Of a stretch of DNA of 64,000 nt, positions 57,465 to 64,000 are shown piece by piece. The stretch's first letter is position 1. Each line of letters opens with the position of its first letter. Source of the stretch: Bacillus sp. Marseille-Q1617 (GTDB taxonomy: Bacteria > Bacillota > Bacilli > Bacillales > Bacillaceae_B); assembly GCF_903645295.1 (NCBI RefSeq), contig NZ_CAHJXM010000001.1, positions 1,799,501 to 1,863,500 of the forward strand. Direction: 5' to 3'. A program made the translations under genes and the position numbers. Below the pieces are notes generated by a model. That model saw nothing but the letters and a program-made list of their open reading frames with translations. It was not told the DNA's origin and searched no databases.

Positions 57465-58222
57465 ATCGAGTTCACCGTGTGTATAGGGGAGTTCTCAAAA
57501 AATGAAAGGTATTGAAAAGGCTTATTTTTTGGAAGTATCAACTTCCTTATCTCATCAGGTGTCCGTCCCTCCCGGTAGTGATTCAGAACGTTCTCCTGAA
57601 GGTTCAACAGAAAATCCCGTTTCCGCTCCATCAATCTCCTGCCATTAGGGAGATACCCGCCGTGTGAACAGTAAATTTCCTTGAAAGAGTAGGTCAGCGC
57701 TTTATCCAGAGAATGGATTAATTCTGGCACAGATTCAAATGAAAAATGAGAGGTTGGTGAATGATACAGGTATAAATCACCGGAGACACAGATTCCATTT
57801 TCCTCATCAATTAAGATGATGTGATCATCGGCATGACCGGGAGTATGAACAATTTTAAACGAATGTCGGCTTGTTCGGAACTCTTCATTTTCAAGTATCA
57901 ATGGATTAAAGGCCTTCCGGTTATTCCAAAACACCGAACGATAAAAAGGAAGCTTTGTATCCTCACTGCATTTTGACACCCCATTGGCATGAATCCATTG
58001 AGGGATCTTCAAATGTTTCTCGATCCAGGGACTGTTTCCTGTATGGTCTTCATGATGGTGGGTATGGATGACACTCTTTATAGGGTGTTCCTTGATGATC
58101 TTTCTAACTTGACTATGTAAACTATATGGACCGGAATCGACAAGTATATCATCAACGAGTGTGAGATAGACGGACATTCTAAGACCTGCGATTTTTCTGA
58201 CTAACTTGAATGTTTTAATCAA
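57449..58222 (-). CDS. Metallo-beta-lactamase-fold hydrolase
   Basis: 257 residues with the zinc motif IHTHHHEDHTGN (HxHxDH), later His in HTPGHADDH, Asp in VSGDLYLYH, and a final His in CSHGGYL. Typical of MBL-fold hydrolases such as glyoxalase II or lactonase-like enzymes. Start ATG 58222 follows AAAGGGAA. Specific substrate unknown. Confidence 0.85.
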   Translation of the reverse strand: MIKTFKLVRKIAGLRMSVYLTLVDDILVDSGPYSLHSQVRKIIKEHPIKSVIHTHHHEDHTGNSPWIEKHLKIPQWIHANGVSKCSEDTKLPFYRSVFWNNRKAFNPLILENEEFRTSRHSFKIVHTPGHADDHIILIDEENGICVSGDLYLYHSPTSHFSFESVPELIHSLDKALTYSFKEIYCSHGGYLPNGRRLMERKRDFLLNLQENVLNHYREGRTPDEIRKLILPKNKPFQYLSFFENSPIHTVNSIIKKE

Positions 58223-58424
58223 GACGGATTCCCTTTCTTTTATCAGCTTAGTGGTTATATTCTAAAGTTATGAATGAAAATCCTTTAAATTATATCTTGA
58301 AAATATTTTATAAAAAATAGGTTTAAAGTAAAAAATAAAGGGTATTAGTTAAGGATGTTTTTTATAGATCAAACTAAAGAGTTAAGCAGAAATGACTTAA
58401 CAAAAGGCTTGAGGGGGCAAAAAG

Positions 58425-59249
58425 TTGGAAAAGGCAAAAGTTCTGGGTGAATTAATCGTCACAAATAAAATGGAAATAGCAGAGAAAATCAGTAAATCCT
58501 TAAATGATGATTACAAACAGTTTTTAAAAAGGAATAACTTTAATAAACCGGAATTGATGGATTGGCGGGCGAATCTGATTGAAATGACTGGCAGGGCATT
58601 GATCGCATTCGAGGCGGAAGCCGTGTGGGATGAATTGAACACATGGTCCCAAAAGACTGGCCAGACAGCGGTGGATTATGGTATAGCCATCGACGATCTG
58701 CTCAGTATGAATAAAGTATACCGCAAAGAAATATGGAACTTTATACAGGATAATATGGATAAACCCATGATGAAAATTGAAACATTATTGAGAATCAATG
58801 AGATCATCGATTCATTGCTCGATCAAACAGCCTATGTGTATAGTGTCACATTTGTAGATTACCACAAGAAAACAATCCGTCTTGCAAAAGATACAATGCT
58901 CGAGGTCTCAACTCCTGTCGTTTCTTTATCTGATGATATCGCGATACTTCCGCTCGTTGGCGACCTCGACACCCACCGTGCGAAGATCCTGATGCAAACA
59001 GCATTGGAACGATGCGGAGAGTTGGGGAATTCAGAATTGATTGTCGATGTATCCGGTGTACCGATTGTGGATACGATGGTGGCCAATGAATTTTTTGTAC
59101 TTGCAAAATCATTGAAGCTGATTGGTGTACAGCCCATCTTTACAGGGCTTAGGCCTGAAATAGCCCATGCTGTCGTTAGTCTTGGGATAGATTTCAAGGA
59201 AATTAAGATTCTTGGTTCTTTAAAGCAAGCCCTGGCACCTCGTATTTGA
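58425..59249 (+). CDS. RsbR-family stressosome protein, paralogue 2
   Basis: 274 residues: an N-terminal helical sensor domain (1-150), then STAS (STPVVSLSDDIAILPLVGDLDTHRAKILMQTALE, IVDVSGVPIVDTMVANEFFVLAKSLKLIGVQPIFTGLRPEIA). The STAS half is close to paralogue 1 at 52162, while the sensor halves differ, as expected for proteins sensing different cues in one stressosome. TTG start after GAGGGGG. No rsbS or rsbT adjacent. Confidence 0.9.
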   Translation: MEKAKVLGELIVTNKMEIAEKISKSLNDDYKQFLKRNNFNKPELMDWRANLIEMTGRALIAFEAEAVWDELNTWSQKTGQTAVDYGIAIDDLLSMNKVYRKEIWNFIQDNMDKPMMKIETLLRINEIIDSLLDQTAYVYSVTFVDYHKKTIRLAKDTMLEVSTPVVSLSDDIAILPLVGDLDTHRAKILMQTALERCGELGNSELIVDVSGVPIVDTMVANEFFVLAKSLKLIGVQPIFTGLRPEIAHAVVSLGIDFKEIKILGSLKQALAPRI

Positions 59250-59264
59250 AGTTATATCAATGCA

Positions 59265-59300
59265 AAGAGTCATGGAATCTTCTGTTCCATGGCTTTTTCA
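59265..59300 (+). terminator. Terminator after RsbR paralogue 2
   Basis: Stem GTCATGGAA/TTCCATGGC with TTTTTC. Confidence 0.8.
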
Positions 59301-59401
59301 ATTGCGGATACATAGGGAAAGACCTGTCAAATTAAGCGTTTTTCATAAATATTATGGTAAGATAGATGAAGATTCAGGTGTAATGCATAGGAGGAAATGT
59401 T

Positions 59402-59704
59402 TTGCAGAATTGTGAAGTATGTAAAAGCAAGTTTAAATGGAAAGAACTATTATTTTCGATATGGAGTTCGTATAAGCCTGTTGAATGCAAAAACTGTGGT
59501 AAGAAGCATACAATCAGCTTTGCTTCAAAATTTTTTGTTTCATTTTTGATCATTGTGCCTGCCGTTATTTTTGGGCTGCTGATTGCTCCTGATATGGGCT
59601 TGAACAAAGCCGTGACCTTCGGGATCATTGTTATGATTGCATTTGCCATTTCGCTGCTGCTGCCGTTCTTTGTTAAATATGAAGTGAAACCAAAGTCTGA
59701 ATAG
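59402..59704 (+). CDS. CXXC-20-CXXC family zinc-ribbon membrane protein
   Basis: 100 residues with CEVC near residue 4 and CKNCGKKH near residue 29, spaced about 20 residues apart (TIGR04104-type), followed by two membrane helices. A zinc ribbon on the cytoplasmic side is expected. TTG start after AGGAGG. Function unknown. Confidence 0.8.
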   Translation: MQNCEVCKSKFKWKELLFSIWSSYKPVECKNCGKKHTISFASKFFVSFLIIVPAVIFGLLIAPDMGLNKAVTFGIIVMIAFAISLLLPFFVKYEVKPKSE

Positions 59705-59714
59705 GGATTTGCGA

Positions 59715-59755
59715 GGGACTGCCTTTATTGGCAGTCCCTTAATTTTTTTTTGGAA
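59715..59755 (+). terminator. Terminator after zinc-ribbon protein gene
   Basis: Stem GGGACTGCC/GGCAGTCCC then TTAATTTTTTTTT. Confidence 0.9.
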
Positions 59756-59769
59756 TAAGGGAGTCAATT

Positions 59770-60813
59770 ATGAAAAACACTAATGAAGACTATCATCTAA
59801 GGAGCGGACAAATGGCGAAACAAAATATTCCTTTAACAACAGCCGAAATCACAGCATTATGGGTCAGTTACATGAATTGCTCTGCAACAATTTGCTTTTA
59901 TAAATATTTCCTGCATCATAACGAAGACCAAGAAATAAAAGGATTATTAAAGGATGTATTGATTTCATGCAATGATACGGTTAAAAAAGTAAAAAACATT
60001 TTTGAGGAAGAAGATTTTCCGGTGCCACAAGGTTTTTCAGACAAAGATATTGATCTCACAGTCCCGCCACTATTTACTGATTTATTTTCACTGAGTTTCA
60101 TCTATCGCGCAGGTCAAATCATCATATCCCATTACGCAACTTATTTAACAAAAGTGGCAAGGGAGGACATAACTGAATTTTTTCACGAAAAGCTGAATAA
60201 GACAAGCGATCTATATAAGAAATCATTGAATTTAATGATTTCAAAAGGAATTTATGACCGTCCACCCAAAATGGAGTACCCTGATTCTGTCAACTACATT
60301 AAGCATCAGCCCTCCCTGTTAGAAACCTGGTTTGGCGAATCCAGGACGTTAAATGCATTTGAATTGAGCGAACTTTTTTTTGCAATCGAGAGAAACTGTA
60401 TCGGTATGGTCATGTTGAAGGGATTTCTCCAAGTTTCAAGAGACAAAGATGTAAAAGAGTATTTTCGGCAGGGCAAGAAATTAAGCGAGAAGCAGATTTT
60501 CACATTCAATAAAGTATTGATGAAAGACGAATTCTTTCCGACTTATCCCGTAGCGATGGAGGTTAAAAATACCGATGCATCCCCTTTTTCAGAGAAACTC
60601 ATGCTATTCTTTATATCGGCTTCAAACACAGTAGGTCTCACAACATTGTGTCATGCAGCAACGATGTCAATGAGAAAGGATCTTGCGGTACATTATGGAT
60701 TATTTGTAACTGAAATCATGAAATATTCAACAGATGGACTCAGCTTGCTGATCAAAAGAGGATGGATGGAACAGCCGCCGCAAGCAGCAGATCAAAAAAA
60801 TTTATACGACTAA
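59770..60813 (+). CDS. DUF3231 family protein
   Basis: 347 residues made of two related all-helical halves. First half: PLTTAEITALWVSYMNCSATICFYKYFLHHNED. Second half: LNAFELSELFFAIERNCIGMVMLKGFLQVSRDKDVKEYF. This repeat is the DUF3231 signature seen in spore formers, with a ferritin-like four-helix look. Some B. subtilis members are sporulation genes, but function is open. ATG 59770 follows AAGGGAG. Confidence 0.85.
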   Translation: MKNTNEDYHLRSGQMAKQNIPLTTAEITALWVSYMNCSATICFYKYFLHHNEDQEIKGLLKDVLISCNDTVKKVKNIFEEEDFPVPQGFSDKDIDLTVPPLFTDLFSLSFIYRAGQIIISHYATYLTKVAREDITEFFHEKLNKTSDLYKKSLNLMISKGIYDRPPKMEYPDSVNYIKHQPSLLETWFGESRTLNAFELSELFFAIERNCIGMVMLKGFLQVSRDKDVKEYFRQGKKLSEKQIFTFNKVLMKDEFFPTYPVAMEVKNTDASPFSEKLMLFFISASNTVGLTTLCHAATMSMRKDLAVHYGLFVTEIMKYSTDGLSLLIKRGWMEQPPQAADQKNLYD

Positions 60814-60832
60814 GAATGGATGATGGGGGTTT

Positions 60833-60991
60833 ATGATGAATAAGAGTGAAATCGTTATTTCTAATTTACTAGGCATTTTATTACTGTTGATCTTAAGTTT
60901 ATTTAAAGTTTCAGCTCTCAGGAGGCAGATGGAATTTTGGGTGAATTCCTTCTACTTAAACTTACGCTCATTTTTTTATACACTTAGATAA
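60833..60991 (+). CDS. Small membrane protein (52 aa)
   Basis: ATG 60833 or 60836 after GATGGGGG encodes MMNKSEIVISNLLGILLLLI, then LSLFKVSALRRQMEFWVNSFYLNLRSFFYTLR. One strong hydrophobic helix and a basic amphipathic C-terminus. It starts 19 bp after the DUF3231 stop and may be co-transcribed. No family recognised. Confidence 0.5.
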   Translation: MMNKSEIVISNLLGILLLLILSLFKVSALRRQMEFWVNSFYLNLRSFFYTLR

Positions 60992-61256
60992 TACAATTCA
61001 TCCAGGCTGCCTGCTTGGTGACCTTTTTTCACTAGGTGATACACCAGATTATGTAAGAGTACTCCAGATGTAAGGTGATGTACGCTATATTCTCACAAAA
61101 TAGTCGAAATTTCTGTATTTCTACTATGTCAAAGCATTGAATATTGAGATACAATGAAGGTTATATATCGAGATTTGTCATTTGGTGTTTCGAACCAAAT
61201 TCAGATAACGGCATTATCCAATTGTCTTAAGTTACGTGCTTTGAAGGAGAGAACAC

Positions 61257-62054
61257 ATGCTGGAATATAGAGTTCATCAAGGAGAATTCGAGGAATATGT
61301 TGTATTCGTTCATGGTATTGGAGGAAATTCAAATATTTTCGGTAAACAGCTTCATGCATTTAAAAAACATTATAATGTAGTAACCATTCACTTGCCTGGT
61401 CATGGACAATCGCCAAGCGTCAAAAGCTATGACGAAAAGTTTTCCATTGAATTGAACCTTCGGGAAGTATTAAAGGTACTGGATCACTTGAAAATTGAAC
61501 GTGCTCATTTCGTAGGGGTATCACTTGGCTCCATTTTTATTCATGCTTTGTTACAGCGGTACCCTCATCGAGTGAAGAGTGCTGTGATGGCTGGCTGCAT
61601 TACACGCTTTACGCTGTTTGCGTCTATACTTCTGAAATTGGGGGATGCCATCAAGGCGTTCATTCCTTTTATGTGGTTGTATAAAATATTCGCATATATT
61701 ATGATGCCAAAGAAAAATCATGCTGTTTCACGCAAGCTTTTCATCAGAGAAGCAAAGAAAATGAATCGACATGACTTTTTAAGCTGGTACAGACTGACCC
61801 CATACGTAAAATCCACATATATGGGCGTACAGAAAAAGTCATCAAATATTCCCAAACTGTATATTTCCGGGAAAGAGGACCATTTATTCGTCAAAGCTCT
61901 TGATAGGGATATACAGGGTGATCCCTCAGCAGAAAAAATCTTCTTAGAGGACTGCGGACATGTATGCAATGTGGAAAAACCTAAAGAGTTTAATGATTAC
62001 GCACTGGAGTTCCTTTCCCGTCAAAAAAGAATTCCCCTTCGAAAAGTACTTTGA
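61257..62054 (+). CDS. Alpha/beta hydrolase
   Basis: 265 residues with oxyanion motif FVHGIGGNSNIF, HLPGHGQSP, nucleophile elbow FVGVSLGSIF (Ser near 92), acid in SGKEDHLFV, and His in DCGHVCNVEKP. A cap-domain stretch with hydrophobic residues (FIPFMWLYKIFAYIMMP) may touch the membrane. AAGGAGAG precedes the ATG. Substrate unknown. Confidence 0.85.
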   Translation: MLEYRVHQGEFEEYVVFVHGIGGNSNIFGKQLHAFKKHYNVVTIHLPGHGQSPSVKSYDEKFSIELNLREVLKVLDHLKIERAHFVGVSLGSIFIHALLQRYPHRVKSAVMAGCITRFTLFASILLKLGDAIKAFIPFMWLYKIFAYIMMPKKNHAVSRKLFIREAKKMNRHDFLSWYRLTPYVKSTYMGVQKKSSNIPKLYISGKEDHLFVKALDRDIQGDPSAEKIFLEDCGHVCNVEKPKEFNDYALEFLSRQKRIPLRKVL

Positions 62055-62059
62055 AACCC

Positions 62060-62093
62060 AACCCATTTTACCAAAGTAAAATGGGTTTTTTCT
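62060..62093 (+). terminator. Terminator after alpha/beta hydrolase
   Basis: Stem AACCCATTTTAC/GTAAAATGGGTT followed by TTTTC. Confidence 0.9.
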
Positions 62094-62171
62094 TTTCCAT
62101 CACATACTGCTATATGACTAAAAAAGGAAAAAGGGGCATGAAACAAGAATATAATAGAGAGGAGGATATGA

Positions 62172-62888
62172 ATGAAAGATTTGTTGAACTTCCGTTACGA
62201 GGAATATCCATTTGAGTTATTTTCGCTTTCACATATATACGCAGTTATTCTTATGCTGGTCATTATTTCACTTATGTATTTGTATAGAAACAGATTAACT
62301 GGTGTTTCGGAGAAAGCAATAAGATGGATACTCATATCACTGATGGCGGCAGGAGAAGTGTTTTTTCATGTATGGTATGCAGTGAATGACGTATGGTCTC
62401 TTGCAATAAACCTTCCATTTCAGTTATGTTCGATTTCTCTTTATTTATGTATCATCATGCTTCTGACTAGAAACAGGCTGCTATTTGAAATTACTTTCTT
62501 TGCAAGCATGACGGGTGCCTTTGTTGCCATGGTCACCCCGGAACTATTCTTTGGCTTTCCACATATAAGATATTTTCAATTTTTCATTGTACACTCTTCC
62601 ATTGTACTTTCATGCTTTTACATGGTTTGGATTGAGGGATTCACGGTAACCATTTTTTCACCATTAAAGTCGTTTCTGGCATTGAACATCATCGCTGCCG
62701 GGGTGTATGGCATGAACATACTTCTGGGAGCCAATTATATGTTTCTCACTCATAAACCATTCAACCCTAGTCCCATTGACTATTTAGGTGAATACCCTTG
62801 GTACTTAATATCATTGGAATCTATTTCCTTTTTTCTGTTTTATTTGATTTATATTCCTTTTCATATTAGAAAAATTGTAAAAAAATGA
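62172..62888 (+). CDS. TIGR02206 (YwaF) family membrane protein
   Basis: 238 residues with six or seven helices. Family features: FELFSLSHIYAVI near the start, INLPFQLCSISLYLCI and HSSIVLSCFYMVW, then NYMFLTHKPFNPSPIDYLGEYPWYLI. Conserved integral membrane family in Bacilli without known role. The ribosome site GAGGAGGAT is strong. Confidence 0.87.
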   Translation: MKDLLNFRYEEYPFELFSLSHIYAVILMLVIISLMYLYRNRLTGVSEKAIRWILISLMAAGEVFFHVWYAVNDVWSLAINLPFQLCSISLYLCIIMLLTRNRLLFEITFFASMTGAFVAMVTPELFFGFPHIRYFQFFIVHSSIVLSCFYMVWIEGFTVTIFSPLKSFLALNIIAAGVYGMNILLGANYMFLTHKPFNPSPIDYLGEYPWYLISLESISFFLFYLIYIPFHIRKIVKK

Positions 62889-62981
62889 AACTTTTTAACA
62901 TTGGAATCGTCTATTAATTAGGCACTTTTCTGTTAAAGGTGATGATGGTCACATTCTTATAGAAAAGTAAGGTGCAAAGCT

Positions 62982-63536
62982 TTGGATATTATTATTTTGT
63001 ATATTGTTATCATGGTACTTTCTTATTTGGCTGGAAGTGTGACGGGTGCTTACTATATTGTAATGCTTTACACTGGTCAGGATGTCAGGGAATTGGAGAG
63101 CGGGAATGTCGGGGCGACAAATGCAGCGCGTATTATGGGCAAGAAGGGGTTTCTGCTCACATTGTTGATTGATGCCGCAAAAGTTTTTTTTACTTTGTTT
63201 ATTGTACAGGTGTGGCTTGTAGACAGTGCCATTGCCCTGGTCATCAGTTCAGTTCTTCTGTGTATTGGTCATTTATTTCCAATACAGCTGGGATTTCGTG
63301 GAGGAAAGGGTGTAGTTGTATATCTGGCTTCCGCCTTGTTTATATCACCTATTTCTATAGGTGCCGCAGCAGGTGTGATGGGAACATCCTATGGGCTGTT
63401 CCGTCGTTATAAAACGTCAGGTTTTCTCTCAATGGCCTCCATCCCTTTTACAGCATTTTTGATTGAAGATTCATTCATCGTCCCATTTGGTCTCCTATTT
63501 TTATTCTGCATAGTGGTAATATCTCATTTTAAATGA
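62982..63536 (+). CDS. PlsY-family glycerol-3-phosphate acyltransferase paralogue
   Basis: 184 residues, five helices. Two conserved PlsY loops are present: SGNVGATNAARIMGKKGF and FRGGKGVVVYL. The third, C-terminal catalytic loop of PlsY (glycine-rich, phosphate-binding) is not evident, and the protein ends soon after. It may be a divergent member using acyl-phosphate. The gene is followed by an acetyltransferase-type gene. TTG start after AAGGTG. Confidence 0.82.
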   Translation: MDIIILYIVIMVLSYLAGSVTGAYYIVMLYTGQDVRELESGNVGATNAARIMGKKGFLLTLLIDAAKVFFTLFIVQVWLVDSAIALVISSVLLCIGHLFPIQLGFRGGKGVVVYLASALFISPISIGAAAGVMGTSYGLFRRYKTSGFLSMASIPFTAFLIEDSFIVPFGLLFLFCIVVISHFK

Positions 63537-63595
63537 TTTTCGCCTTTCAGTCACTTAAAATCATGAAATTCACTTCATCAAGAGGAGGTACATGT

Positions 63596-64000
63596 ATGAG
63601 GGAGCATTCCTTTGTATATAAGATTGCAACCGACCCATACGAATTCCAACAGATCAACCAACTGAATTACCAAACCTTCGTGAAAGAAATCCCGCAGCAT
63701 GAGGCGAATGACAAAGAACAGCTCGTGGATAAATTTCATGATGAAAATACATATATTATTGCTAAATACCAAGAACAAATCATCGGGATGATTGCCGTCC
63801 GGGCCAATCGTCCTTTTTCCCTTGACCTTAAGATTAAGGATCTGGACGAGTATATTCCTGCTGACAGTGTACCTTGTGAAGTACGTCTTTTATCCGTTAA
63901 AGAAGAGTATAGAAGTACGCGTGTTTTTTATGGGTTGTGTGAAAGGCTGGTTCAATTCTGTTTAGAGAAAAGGTATAACCTGGCACTTATTTCCGGGACC
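63596..64000 (+). CDS. GNAT-type acyltransferase, 3' end outside window
   Basis: 135 residues are present from ATG 63596, which follows AGAGGAGG. The start MREHSFVYKIATDPYEFQQI, then NQLNYQTFVKEIPQHE, and the core EQIIGMIAVRANRPFSLDLKIKDLDEYIP and EVRLLSVKEEYRSTRVFYGLCERLV resemble the acyl-homoserine-lactone-synthase-like or N-acyl-amino-acid-type GNAT fold. Pairing with a PlsY-like gene hints at lipid acylation, which is inference. Confidence 0.72.
   Translation, partial: MREHSFVYKIATDPYEFQQINQLNYQTFVKEIPQHEANDKEQLVDKFHDENTYIIAKYQEQIIGMIAVRANRPFSLDLKIKDLDEYIPADSVPCEVRLLSVKEEYRSTRVFYGLCERLVQFCLEKRYNLALISGT

Noticed and set aside
60992-61256. Gene-free stretch before the second alpha/beta hydrolase
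   Set aside because: Short GGTGA-type repeats noted, but no stable fold or coding frame.

Overview
The window comes from a low-GC, endospore-forming Gram-positive bacterium of the Bacillaceae, probably a Bacillus or Rossellomorea relative. This rests on gene order as much as on individual genes. The first 20 kb carry the Bacillus subtilis ynb-gln-lexA-yne block: hflX, ynbB, glnR, glnA, lexA/yneA-yneB-ynzC, tkt, sirA, yneF, a Spo0E-like gene, ccdA, yneI, yneJ, yneK. Sporulation and germination genes, RsbR stressosome proteins, a T-box and a SAM riboswitch all fit. The species assignment is inference.

Layout. 1-5 kb: a TRIC-like channel (cut by the left edge), hflX-ynbB, and glnRA behind a promoter carrying two GlnR/TnrA operators. 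5-8 kb: a 634-bp noncoding element, then lexA facing yneA-yneB-ynzC across a region with SOS boxes. 8-20 kb: transketolase, sirA behind a Spo0A box, a CamS lipoprotein, a heterodimeric ABC exporter, and ccdA/yneIJK with small-gene insertions. 20-27.6 kb: an orphan sporulation-type histidine kinase, a selenocysteine tRNA, a lipoprotein, and sbcDC behind an SOS box. 27.7-31.5 kb: a germinant receptor operon whose A subunit is broken. 31.7-38.9 kb: pantothenate kinase, Sco, selB, VanZ-like, a broken GNAT-pentapeptide fusion, Nudix and YdjM-like genes. 39-49.5 kb: T-box-controlled trpS, a zinc alcohol dehydrogenase, and a SAM-riboswitch operon metI-metC-yitJ-metH that covers conversion of O-acetylhomoserine to methionine. 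49.5-64 kb: a second copy of the noncoding element, two RsbR paralogues, an mhqED-like quinone detoxification pair, and many membrane proteins and hydrolases of poorly known role.

The most interesting signal not explained by known genes is a pair of related noncoding elements (634 and 689 bp) with imperfect ~26-bp terminal inverted repeats and 9-bp target duplications. Each carries a near-terminal hairpin flanked by A and T runs that can terminate transcription in both directions. One copy sits 13 bp past lexA and the other splits the terminator loop of the met operon. A second theme is selenocysteine decoding (tRNA-Sec and SelB at separate loci). SelB lacks the usual Asp of its G4 motif and the tRNA has several stem mismatches, so the system may be divergent or eroding.
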